NCBI RefSeq assembly: GCF_000189635.1
Contig: NW_002476434.1
Coordinates: forward strand, 682,001-746,000
Length of the DNA stretch: 64,000 bases
Source: Tetrahymena thermophila SB210
Taxonomy: Eukaryota > Ciliophora > Oligohymenophorea > Hymenostomatida > Tetrahymenidae
Direction of reading: 5' to 3'
The notes under the pieces were generated by a model. That model saw only the letters and a program-made list of their open reading frames with translations, did no database searches and was not told where the DNA came from. Below are positions 51,252 to 63,000 of this stretch, one piece after another; within the stretch, counting starts at the first letter, position 1, and every line of letters begins with the position of its first letter. The translations under genes were made by a program, and so were the position numbers.

Positions 51252-52104
51252 ATGGATGGTGAAAAAAGCATAAAGATAACTGATAAATTTTCTTATGCAA
51301 TATATTAGAATGGAATGTAATAATATTTGTTATCCTTATATTTGCATAAATTCCATTCAATTATTATTGCTTGCTTTTAAGAAAATTATAAATTTAAGAA
51401 GGAAATTAATTGAATTATAATCAGTTTTTAGAGGTATTAAGTTAATAAAAAGGAACAAATATTTTTTAAGAGGAGATACTAATTTTTTAATGAACTAAAT
51501 AGCGCTGCCTAAGCATTAAGGTAATTAATTGCTTTTGCATGCTGTAGCTCACTCAAATGTGAAAGACATTTTAGCACTACTTAATGACAACGAAGCAGAT
51601 GCAAATGCTTGTAATATTAATGGAGCTACTGCTTTGCATTATGCAGTTAATATAAATAATCCTGTTATAGTAGAAATATTGTTAAAGTACAAAGCAGATC
51701 CAAATCGTCATGAGCATCATGATGTTGGTCAAAAAACTCCTTTGCACTATGCAGTTGAAAAAAATTCATATGAAGTTTGCAATAAGCTTCTAGAGTATGG
51801 AGCAAACCCAAATTTATAAGATAAAAGAGGAATGACACCCCTTCACTATTCAGCTAAGTATGGATTTAAATAGATATGCTAGCTATTATTTACAAGCGGT
51901 GCAGATATTAATTTAAGAGATGAGCATGGATTCAATGCTTCCTATTATGCTTAATAAAATAAGCATTTAGAATTATTAAATATAATTGGTCCTCCAAGAT
52001 TAATCAATGTAGCAGACCTTCTAGAATTTAAGATGCAAATGAGAGAAATTCATGCAATCAACGTTCCAATAAAAGGTAAAAAAAAGAAGAAAAAGAAAAA
52101 ATGA
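51252..52104 (+). CDS. Ankyrin-repeat protein, 245 aa
   Basis: Two exons, 51252-51316 and 51432-52104, joined in phase 2 by a 115-bp intron, give 246 codons. About four to five ankyrin repeats cover residues ~55-205: NQLLLHAVAHSNVKDILALL, GATALHYAVNINNPVIVEIL, KTPLHYAVEKNSYEVCNKLL, GMTPLHYSAKYGFKQICQLL and GFNASYYAQQNKHLELL. The C-terminus (GPPRLINVADLLEFKMQMRE) is followed by a run of lysines at the very end. Ankyrin repeats are protein-binding; the poly-Lys tail may bind acidic partners or act as a nuclear signal. The specific family was not recognised. The 3' flank is a short AT-rich spacer. Confidence 0.85.
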
Positions 52105-52782
52105 AGCTAATTAAATTAAATTTAAGCGCATGTATTGAATTTATGTATTTCAATTTTCATGTATTTGAATTTTTTTAATTTCAAAATCTAAAATAAAATA
52201 TTAGTTTATTTTCAACTTTATGAACATCATATGATGTTCTAATTTTAACTTTCACTTTTATTTTAAAGTCAATGCAGTAAATATAATAGATTTAAATTTA
52301 AAATAAATAAAAAATACAATAATTCAATTTCATTTTTTGTAATCAAAATATAAACTCGATGAAAAATAATGAAAATGTCTAAAAAATTTTGCAAACCAAA
52401 CTTATGAATGAATAAACTATATTGAATTAATCTAACTATTTTTTATTAAAAAACAAAATTTTGTTATTTTGCTTTTTAAAAATTAAAATTGGCAATAATA
52501 GATAATGAATTATATAGCTTATCCGAATCAAAAATTTATGCAATATGTTAGTTATTAAAATATTTGCCATAAAATTAATCAAAAAATCATTATAGACTTA
52601 ATATTTCACATTAGCTTAATTATTTATTTATTATTGTATTAGTATTTTCTTAATCATTAAATGAAAATGATTGGATTACAAATTTTATAGAATGATTAAC
52701 ATTAAATAAATATCTCACTATAAATTATAATAATTATGAATTATTAAATTATAATAATCTAACACTTTTAAAAATATTTAAA
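52105..52782. other. Convergent AT-rich intergenic DNA
   Basis: About 680 bp separating the TGA of the ankyrin gene from that of the reverse-strand B-box gene. It contains an ATCATATGATGTTC near-palindrome at about 52,227 and nothing else supportable. Confidence 0.45.
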
Positions 52783-54216
52783 TCAATTTAAAATATGTAG
52801 AATTTTATCTTTTCCCACCAAAAAGATTTTTCCTTATACTACTTCAATATCTATGATAGGTAACTGAAGAGTAACAACAGGCTTCAAGTGACTTTTTAGG
52901 ATATCGAAAATTTCTACTATATTTTGATTCCACAACGCATAATGTGATTAGTCTAATTTTTTCTTTTTTAATTAATTATAAAAGCCGCTTATGCAGCTGA
53001 TTTTTTTGCTCAATATATTTACTATGATAAGCTTTTCGTTAGAAAAAAGTAAAACTTGATTTTTAGAGGGAAAAATTAAAATTTCGTCTATTATGTATTT
53101 TATTTTAAAAGTTGAAACAACTTTCATGGTAAATATATTTATTAAATAAATGCTATTTGAGTTTACTTAGCATATAATTAATTTGTTATCATACTAGAGT
53201 ATTTTCTTAAGATTTTTTATGGCTACTCTTTTTATAATGTTAATTTAGCCTTATATGAAATCTACTCTCAGTAGATAATTATTTGTAATATTAAATATTC
53301 TATTGTTTACTAAGATTGGTAAAGTTTAACCACAAGTAATTAGTAAATTTTATTGTTATTTATATTGATAGACTTAGTTTATCTTTGAGTCTACTTCATG
53401 TGTTAAAAGTCTTTATTTATTATCTTCTAGTTCTAAGATATAAAGCTTTGTAGACTAAATTATAACCAATTGAGCTCCTGCTAAGTTTGTTAATTTCAAA
53501 CCCTTATCATATTATGAATAAAATATATTTATTTTCTTGAATAAGTTAAATTCTATAAATTTAATTTTAAAATAAAAATTAATAATTACCCTATAAGATG
53601 GAAGGTTAAGTAGAATTTTTTTTTAGGTGGCTTAATTAAATCTATAGTGATCAAAGAAGTTAATTAATACATCATTTTCTTTAATACTCTCATAGCATTT
53701 TTTTATTTTTGATTATAGCTATTTTAGCCACTTATTTGGCATGTACTTAAAGTAAAAATCAATCAGTTCATTTTTGCCAACTAAACTGATACATTTATTA
53801 ATAATATCATTGTATTAATCGAATTCCTCATACTTTTTAAGGTTTATTGATAAATCAATTATTTTTACTATCAAACTTTCCATCTTATTTTAATAAGACC
53901 TATAATTCTCTTCAATTAATTTTAAAATATTTTCTGATTTAAAGATATTCAAAGGCAAAGAATAATAGCCTTTTTCAAATTGGGCAGTCGATTATATAAT
54001 CATACATTTTATTTAATCTACATAAGATATAAGCAAAGTCATGTCAGCTATTTTGTGGTTAGAATGGGTTTTTCTAACACATTTAGTGCAAATTTATCTA
54101 ATTTTTGAGTAGCAGTTCCTTTCTAGACATGCATATTCCAAAGGGCTTTTGTGGAACTAACAAATCTTATTGAAGAATAAATCCTAGGTTTCTGTAAATA
54201 CAAACTACCTCTTCAT
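52783..54216 (-). CDS. B-box zinc finger protein with beta-propeller-like C-terminus, 459 aa
   Basis: Two exons on the reverse strand, 54216-53590 and 53535-52783, joined in phase 0 by a 54-bp intron, give 460 codons. The zinc site is C19-x2-H22-x7-C30-x4-C35-x7-C43-x2-C46-x4-H51-x2-H54. Its spacing is nearly that of the B-box protein at 39363-40703, although the rest differs. Residues about 80-205 are helical and may be a coiled coil. Residues about 210-459 repeat a beta pattern of hydrophobic strands with polar turns (GAQLVIIQSTKLYILELED, NNYLLRVDFIQGQINII, KVVSTFKIKYIIDEILIF, IIDIEVVQGKIFLVGKDKIL), as in WD/NHL-like propellers. Function unknown. Confidence 0.75.
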
Positions 54217-55243
54217 TTTTAAAAATTAAAAAGTTCAATATATTTAAATGTATATTTTTTAAATATTAAAAAGAGGTTGACTCCAGAAATATTTATATCG
54301 TGATTTCAAATATATTATCTGTTAATTTGATCATTTAACGAATATCTGTTCAAATTTAGGATTTTTCATATATAATTCAATTTTTATCAATCCTATCTTG
54401 ACTTAATTGGGGAATATCTTTATATTAATTCAAATTTGGCATCTTTTTTATTCAAAAATTTACCAATAGGAGCGAAATCCATTTTTAAAAGGCTTAAAGA
54501 CACTTAACCAAAGTGATAGTCATAAAAAGAAATTTTTTTCAAAAGAGTTTAAAATCATATTATAAATCGTATTATTAAAAAAAGGAAGGATAAAATGAGT
54601 CTATCTATATTTTGATTAAAAGAACAAGGCTTAAAAAAATTACTAAAAAGTCTATCCTGTCATTAATATAAAGTTTTTTAATAGAGTAATTATTTCTCAT
54701 TTCATATGATAGTTGCTAATTTTTATTTGCATAAAGTTAAATTTATAAAATTTAAATTGTTTTTAAAAAGTAAAATCATTTTAATATATTTTAAATAGAG
54801 AAAACAGTGTTTATATTTTTTTGCAAGTGATAGAGAAGAGCATATATTTTAATTTTACTTGAATTTGAAAGAAATGTAAAAACTCCTTATTCTTTATATA
54901 AATACAAACAAAATGACTAAATAAAGAAAATATAAATTAATTGAGATGAAATAAATTTTATTATAGATAAGATGCTTAGTTGGATGGATAGATGACTGGT
55001 TGGTTGGATGAATATATTAATATATCTAAAATTTGTAAAATTTTTATACTCAATATTTGTTAATTAAAGCTTGGCGCATGTTATTAGTTATCTATAATAA
55101 ATTAATACACAAAAAAGCCACAAAATTAATAGTTTAAAGAGATTGTTTTAGCTTTGAAAAAAGAGCAAATACAAAACTAATACTAAATAACAAAAAACTA
55201 ACTCATAAACAATACAAAAATATCAAAAAATAGGAAAGTAAAA
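54217..55243. other. Divergent AT-rich intergenic DNA
   Basis: About 1 kb that must hold two promoters. Apart from the short GGAT/TGGT repeat patch listed separately, nothing stands out from AT-rich background. Confidence 0.45.
54979..55013. repeat. Short TGGA/TGGT simple-repeat patch
   Basis: Degenerate tandem TGGA and TGGT tetranucleotides form a G-rich island on the + strand within otherwise almost G-free intergenic DNA. Confidence 0.6.
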
Positions 55244-56185
55244 ATGGTAGTTATTAGCATTATCAACATCCAAAGAAAGAATTTTTCAACAATCAAGAAC
55301 TTGTTTGAAAAGCTATTTTTAGATAGCAAAATTTTAGATAAAAAAAAGAATTGGATTAATTATTGTTAAGAAGAAAGAGTTAACCAAGATTTAACTTCTA
55401 TTATGTTTGATGTTGAATTTAATTCTCTCCCCCAAGTTATTTAGGTTCTTTTGAAGAATAGAGTCTAATTTATCAACCATGATAAGCAATAATAAATTGA
55501 AATTGGAGTTAATGCAAATACTATAAAGTTCTTAGGCATCAAATAAGAAGACAAAGAGCTTGTTTTAAATGGCTTAAAAGGATACAAAAATGAGTCTGCT
55601 ATAAATTCTAATGACCTAGAATTGAAGTTTGATACATGCTAACAATAAGCTTAAGCTTTAGAAGCAATGCTCAACTTTATTTAAATAGAAGACTATACCC
55701 TTCAATCAGTTTTCCTTCTTGACTTAAGCTCTACTATTAACCAAATGTAAATAATAAAAAAATTTTTTTATGCAAGTTAAATGGAAATTCAATTTTAAAT
55801 AGCCTCAAATTCTGATTTTTCATTTAAATTTATTTTAAAATTTATATAATAAATAGTTTTAAAATTAATTATTAAATTATTTTTATTCAATAATAGAGAG
55901 CTAGAAAACACTTTAACTAGAATATAATCTAAATTTGATTTAGCAAATACCTCTAAAGTACAAAGTGATAATTAAAATAATTGCAATGTACAACTCAATA
56001 GAAAAAGAAAGGCATCTGATTCATAAACAGAAGAAATTAGTAAATTATACGAAAAAAAGAAGGAAAGTAAAGTAGAAAAATAAGAATCATCTTTATTTAC
56101 TAAAAAGGATTTCCTTCAAATGATATTACTAATTGTTTTGATTGGAATGGTATCCTGTGTAGTGAAAGGTAAAAAGATATTCTGA
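55244..56185 (+). CDS. Small tail-anchored membrane protein, 263 aa
   Basis: Two exons, 55244-55746 and 55897-56185, joined in phase 2, give 264 codons ending at TGA 56183-56185. There is no signal peptide. The N-terminal ~165 residues are mixed alpha/beta (MVVISIINIQRKNFSTIKNL, INYCQEERVNQDLTSIMFDV, LVLNGLKGYKNESAINSND). A Lys/Glu/Ser-rich stretch with a basic RKRKA cluster follows. One hydrophobic segment lies near the C-terminus (FLQMILLIVLIGMVSCVV) before KGKKIF. This is the layout of tail-anchored proteins such as SNAREs and ER/outer-mitochondrial adaptors, but no SNARE heptad with a central Gln/Arg layer could be confirmed. Family unknown. Confidence 0.75.
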
Positions 56186-57056
56186 TTTCAACATGAGCAA
56201 GGAAGAAGTGATAGTAAATCAATTACAATCTATCTATGAAAAATAAGAAATATAATTTGGCTTTAAATAAATAACAACAACTACAACAACTAAATTAAAA
56301 TTTCATAAATTTTTGGCATATAAAAATACTATATAATAATAATAAGATCGATTCATTCATTATTTTAATATCATAAATTATAAAATATACATAATAAATA
56401 TTTTGTTTTTGTATAAAACTATAGTTAAAAATATTGTTGATTGATTTATTTATCATTTATCAATTAAACATATATGGATACTATTTTTGATATTATTTTG
56501 TCAATATTCTTTTAGTTCTACAAATTTTTAATTTTAGCAATAAATTTTTTTAATCAATTTTTTCCAAATTTCTGAGCTTAACTAAAAAATTATTGGTTTT
56601 CTTTTTTATTAAAAATATCTTTGATAAATTTAATTTGTTGTCACTTACATATTTTCTAAATTTATATTTAGCCTTTTTCAAGTTAAGAAATTAAACATTT
56701 CATGATGAATAAAGAAACTATAAAACCTGAATTAATTACCTAGTAATATCAAAAATAAATTTAGTTTATTAAAAAAATTATTAACATACATCATATTACT
56801 TTTTTTATGCTTATAGGTGGTATGCATATTAAATAAATAGCTTATAAAAAAAATGATTGTATTTATGAAGAAACAGAAACATTAAAAGGAAGTAATTGAT
56901 AAATATAAATATGTGTTATATATAAATACAAATTTTATTTAAATTAGAATATATTAATTTATTTACTTATTTAATTTATTATAAAAATTAATGGCTTATT
57001 TATTTATTAATTTACTTTATTTATTTATTTGTTTGTTTTTTATATTTAGATTTTAT
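56186..57056. other. Convergent AT-rich intergenic DNA
   Basis: About 870 bp between two 3' ends. An open frame from 56,991 on the + strand is Phe/Leu/Ile-rich, spans the 3' end of the kinase gene on the other strand, and is not a gene. Confidence 0.5.
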
Positions 57057-58861
57057 TCATGCATTAAATGTTTTCTCATCAGGTGGAACCATGCCATATT
57101 CTGCATACTTTTATTGAATTGCTTTTTTCATTTCTTCATCAAGAATATCTTCAAATCCTTTTCCTTTAAAGAATTTAAACCAAGCTTATACCAGCTTATA
57201 GAAAATTGAAGAAAACATCAAGCGAGTTTCAAACCAAATCAAGTTAAATTTCTTTTTTAGTGTGTTTGTATCTTCGTGAAGACCTTTGACTGAGTATTTT
57301 GCCATCAAATTTATACGGTTAACTTGTGATCCTAATTTTTTGTTAATACTTCTAACTAAGTTCATGTTCCTATTGATAAATAATAAGTCTTTTGGAAATT
57401 TGTTTGTATCACCAAGCATCTTTTTAAAATCTCCTTTAAATTTCATCTGTAAATTATAAACATCTTCTTTTGAAATTTTATCTATTTTCAATACAAAATA
57501 ATTGCTAAATTTTTATTATTTTTTATCTCAATAAATTTACCAGTTAATGGTTTGTTTTTGTTATAGGGACGCATTAGTTAAAAGCTAGCAAATTATTCAT
57601 CATCTTAAATACCCCATTGCTTAACTATATCTTTCAGAGCCTAACTATCCTATAAGAATAGACTTTTCCATAAACTACAATACTATAACCTAAAATTTTC
57701 AGAAACTTAAAAGCACAGGCCGTAATCTAATAAAACTATTTATTGTTTTTATGTGTCTTGAGGATTTCTTCTCACAAGCAGATTTCCTGGATGAGGATCA
57801 GCATGAGTAAATCCTATTTTTATTTATTATAATTTAATTATTTTTTTAGTTTAGAAGAAATTCAATAAAATCTATATGATGTGTGACTGTGCTATTAATT
57901 TAATAGATTATTATATTAAACCAGCCAATAAATAAATAGTTATTAATTTTAGTTTTGTTCAGTGATTTTACTGCTATTTTTAAATTTTTTAGTCATAATT
58001 ACCTGTAATGAAAATTTATTCAGCAAAAGCTTCTATGATTGAATTGAGGATCCCTTTGATATCATAGCCTTGCTAGACTAACTAAGATTCTTCTGTTATT
58101 TTAATTCCATCTATCCATTCCATCACTAAAGTACGTTTTGAAGTGTATTGATCGTATATATTTGGAACATAAATCTCCTTTCTTCCTAATTTTTAAAATA
58201 AAATTTTGCACTTCTTCGAGTTTTCTGCCTCTATGTTAAAATCTATTTCTTTAGCTAAGTTTTCTTCTATTGACTCATGGAATGGAGTTAAGGGTAGATC
58301 AAACGCATACTCAAGTACTTACAAGAATAATTTATGCATAAACATATCATAACCAAATTATTTTTAAATGTTTGGCTTTTGAATCTTCACAGCTACAGTT
58401 TCGCCTGTTTTGAGCTTTGCACGATGAACTTGGGCAATACTTGCACTTGCTACAGGCTCCTATTCGAATTCTTCAAATATATCTTCTGGATTACTACCTA
58501 AATCTTCTTTTATAATCTTTCTCACAGCCTCATATTCTACTGCTTTAGCCTTATCTTAAAGTAATGAAAACCATTTAAAATATGAAGGTGGAAGCATATG
58601 CTCGCTTGCAGCAACTGCTTAACCAAATTTCACATACAGACCATCGTTTTCCCTACACATATTATATAGCTCCTCTGCAGTTTCTTCGTGAATTTATTCT
58701 ACATTCTCTGGGCTAAAACGCCATTTATAATTTATGAGTATAACTGCACCAGCTTTGAGAGTACGTAAATTACGCCACATTATTTTTTCTCTTGTAGTAT
58801 AGTCGTATCCTGCATAGCCAGCCATTCCTAACCCTAACATTTTCTTCCAATGTCTGAACAT
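57057..58861 (-). CDS. ABC1/ADCK (UbiB family) atypical kinase, ADCK1-like, 518 aa
   Basis: Three exons on the reverse strand, 58861-58003, 57813-57541 and 57481-57057, all joined in phase 1, give 519 codons. Family motifs are intact: the KxGQ segment YVKFGQAVAA (residues 76-85), the Ala-rich loop [11 protein letters not shown] (136-146), the VAVK lysine (K159), [27 protein letters not shown] (290-297) and DYG (316-318, the DFG equivalent). The short hydrophobic N-terminus ([19 protein letters not shown]) and overall length suit the mitochondrial ADCK1/ADCK5 branch. UbiB-family proteins support coenzyme Q and mitochondrial lipid homeostasis. The ~130-residue C-terminal extension (from about 390) is helical. 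Mitochondrial location is inferred. Confidence 0.92.
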
Positions 58862-60012
58862 TTCTCTTTTAACTTTTTTTAGCTAGACTTTTATTTTAGC
58901 TTATTTTAAGCCTTATTTTTATTCTATTTATATTTATTAAATTTATGAAATTTAAGAATTATAGCTGGATAAAGCTGTTCGAATTTCTAATTAAATTTGC
59001 AAAACAAACAATCCAGAACACTTCTAAATGAATATACTGAACTCCAATTATTAACTACTCAGATATAATATCCAATAATCTTGATACAATTTTTGAGAAA
59101 AGTTAATATTTTAATGAAAAAATTACAATAAGATTATTTTTAATCCACAATAATATCATATATTTTCAATATACTACGCAAAAAAAATAAAATCAATCAA
59201 AATTCATCGTTTGCAACACTACTTTACTTTATGTACGTCACTGTAGATATTTCTAAAACATTCTAATCTTAAAACTCAAAAATGATAATAAAAGTTATAC
59301 AAATTTATGAAATTTCTTTTTTACATTCCATTAATAAAACAACAAAAAGCTTCAATAAAATAAATCAAGAAATATATATATTATCAAAGTTAAAAATAAA
59401 TTTCTAAATTTTAAAAGTAAAATTACAAAGATTTGCAAATCATTAATTTTCACTTTAAATAAAAGAGATTAAAGTAAAAAATTATAAACCATCAGATTTG
59501 ATCATAAGTTATTCACTCTAGCACATTAATACCAAATAAAATAATAATAGATAGTTGAAAATAGATAAAATAAAAAATAGAAGTTTCTCGTTAGTTTTTG
59601 GAAAACAAAAATAAAAAATAGAAAATTAATTGATTGATTTAATCTCGTAGTATGTATCCAAGAATAACTCTAAAAACTAAACTTAAAAAGTAATTTAGAT
59701 AAATAGTAGATATCATCATATATTATTATATATCAATATTAACTATTTCATAATATATATTTAAAATATTTATTTAACTCATCTATTTTTTTATTATTTA
59801 TAATTATTTAGAAAGCCAAAAAAAAATAGAAAATCGATTGATTAATTAATTAATTGATTTATTAATCTTGAAGCATGTATTAATAAATAAATAATTCCAA
59901 GAGATAAATTTATTGTAGTTAGAAATATATAGAAAAATATATAAATACTATTTCATATTTAAAATACAAAATTCTTGGCTAGAAAGGCATTTAAACTCAT
60001 TTTATCGTGTAA
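58862..60012. other. AT-rich intergenic DNA upstream of the kinase
   Basis: About 1.15 kb. Two patches, 59,580-59,660 and 59,815-59,880, share the arrangement AAAAAATAGAAAAT.GATTGATT followed by a region ending TGTAT, a faint local duplication. Otherwise featureless. Confidence 0.4.
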
Positions 60013-63000
60013 TCACAAGGTTTAATTTAATTCATCCATTATTTCTTTGTTAATATTTTTCTGCTAATTATTTTTGTTATTTATCATTTGCTAGGCATTC
60101 TTCATAAATTCGTTGTAGTTTGAATTAGGATTTTAGTTAATGTTTTGGATTTTAAAAAATTACTGCTAAGCATCAAAAACTAAATAACTGTCATTGCTTA
60201 GCTGCTAAGGCTAAGTGTTTGAGCTTTATTAAAGCATTTTTAATTAAGAGGATATTGTTGATTCATACTTTTTATTTTTGTTTTAGTTTATAGGAGCAAA
60301 ATTGAGAATTTCATTCTTTAATTTTTACTTATTTATTTACTGTTCTTAATTTATTTATCCACTGCTAGTATTATTATTTACTTGTTGATTAAATGATTAA
60401 ATTTATTATGATATATTTTGTAGGATAACCACTTCTTTTTTCGATTTTGATTTTGAAAGTTCTTTTTATTTTTTTGAAGATGATGACCTTTTATTTTAAA
60501 TATTTTGCTTATTTCCTGAAGAGGCTCCTTAATTGAGAAATCTCTCAAATTGTTATTGCTATTGCTGTTGTTGTTGTTGTTTAGATGAAGAAGGTTATGT
60601 TTTAATTTGTTGAGGATTTAATCCTGAAATATTTAAAGGTTAAAATTTTTTATTCTTGATTTAAACATTGCTACTTTTTGTAGAAGAAGCTAAAGATACA
60701 GTGAGTTCTTTCTCATTTAAACCAAACTTCTCTTTTTTTGAATTTGTTATTTCATAGCCATTTTCATTTAATGTTAGCTATTCTTTAGACTTAGATTTTC
60801 TTTTCTTTTTTCCAGAGTTATTATGAATTTTTCCATAAGAGTTACTTCTTCCTTGTTAGCTTAAAGTTTAAAAATGATGGGATAGATCATCGTTGACAGT
60901 GGCTTTAGAGGTATCATCGCTATTTTCATTTTTTTCTTCATTTATTTACAAATTTGAAAAATTCCTTTTGTATCTTTACTATATTTAATCATCATCAAAC
61001 TAATTAGCAGTTATGCTGCTTTATAAATACTGTTATTAATTAATATTTTATTGGCTTTTAAGCTGTTATTCTCCTTTTTTAAACTACTTCTATGATTAGA
61101 ATGATTAGAGTTGCTCGCTTATATTTTAGCTTTTACTTGAGTTGTGTATTTAGTCCTTAGAAAATTAAACTCCCAGCTTTGAATTTTTTAAAGAATTTTA
61201 ATAATTTGATGATATATGAAGTGAATTGGGATAGGAGTCTTTATTCTCGTCAGATGACATTTCTATTCTTTCATTTAGGGGAGATGTGCTCTTGCTTTTT
61301 TTCTTGCTCTTTTCAGCTGAATCATGAGATGACTTTCTAATATTTTTCTACTAAGGAGACTTTGATAACATTACCCTATTTTTAGTATCTCCACTGCTTG
61401 ATCCAATAGGTATGTATTATGTATTTTATGGATGATTAAAGAACATCTAAGTTTATTGATGAAGTTTTATAACTGACTTCAGCTCTGAAGCATCTAATCC
61501 TTTACTTGTCATTAGTTTTTTAATAAGCTTATCTTTACATACGTTATTGCTTTTTTGTTAGTTGTTAGATGTGTTATTATGCAACTAAGATAGAGCTAAA
61601 TTAATAGCACTTCCATTATTAAAGCTTGTGCTACCTTAAGTTGTATTAATCAAACTGCTTGTGTTGAAGATATTATTCGTGGAATGATTTTTTGTCAATA
61701 ATTTGTATCCTATTGATTTATAATACTTTCCATGAGTCCCATTTCCTCCACTCTCACTCGTCTTATTATGTTTACTATTGCTGCTATTATTCATGTATTA
61801 GTTATTTTGTAAATGATGAGAGTGAATGTTGTCATTCATATTTAGTCTCTTTTTACTTGTAAAGATTTCTCCGTTTGACTGTGCTGATAAACCTTTTTAG
61901 CTGCTGTTGCTGTTTCTTCTGAAAGCTATTTCTTTAGCTCTATTGCTTGGTGTTAGGGATTTTTAAATGAGAGGAGTTTAAAATGCAGTTAAGTTTTCTG
62001 AATTGTAATACTGAGTCTGCTATTACTATTGAGGAGAATGCAACTGACTTTACTAATATGAAGATATAGATTGTAATTATGATAGCTGTTAATTTTGCTA
62101 CTGATAAATCTATAACTGCTATTATTAAATTTGGTTATTAGTTTATTGTAGTTGTGTTTGCATCTTTTTTTATGTTTTCTTGTGTTTTGGAGAGTTCGAT
62201 CTCTCCTTGCTTTTATTTACTGATCTCTTTGTATTTTTTGAGCTTGCAGAGTTGATATGATTTATCTCGTGTGCAGTTGTGTTACCTGTAGCATTAGCAG
62301 TTGATAAAATTTATTACTAAGTGCTTTGCTAGCTGATTAAATGCGATTAGCCAGAAAGCAGTGGAGTATTAATTTATTATACCTAGCCTTAAAATCTACC
62401 AAAGTATTCTTCAGACTTTTAAAGAAGAGATTAAGAAGGGCTTTATGCTGAAGAAATAGGATAAATTGGTTGCAGAGCAGCAGGTTCAGAAGCATATCTT
62501 TACTTCAATTTTACCTGAGATTGTTCTTCAGTAGAGCTTTCTTCTTCTGTTAGAAATTCTTCAATGATACCTTCGTCTTTTTTATTATATCTTGAACTTT
62601 CGCCTTCTCGAACGAAATATTATTCTCCATCTTAATCTTTTTTTTAGATTTTCTTTTTAATCGTAGTAACTAATCCATTTGTATTCTATTAGACAAATTT
62701 GCTTTCTTCCAAAACTTCATCAATATTACTTAAATTTTTTTGTTATCTCCTGTCATCTGAGGAAAACCCTCCTGCGCTATTTTTAGAATAATTTCCTGAA
62801 GTGTCAATTAAAATCTTTGATTTATTATCTTTAGATGTGGGTCTGTCTAAAGTTTGGTTACTATCGAGTATGACTACTTAATCTTCTGAAGAAGAAGTGT
62901 ATTAAAGAGTTGTTTTTTTGTCAAATTTCTAGTAATTAGCAAGCTGCTGCATTAAACTTTCTTAACTGCATTCTCTAAAATCGTTTTTCTTCTATGATTC

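Noticed and set aside
56991-57209. Hydrophobic 72-aa frame on +
   Set aside because: It overlaps the 3' end of the ABC1 kinase on the other strand and has intergenic composition.
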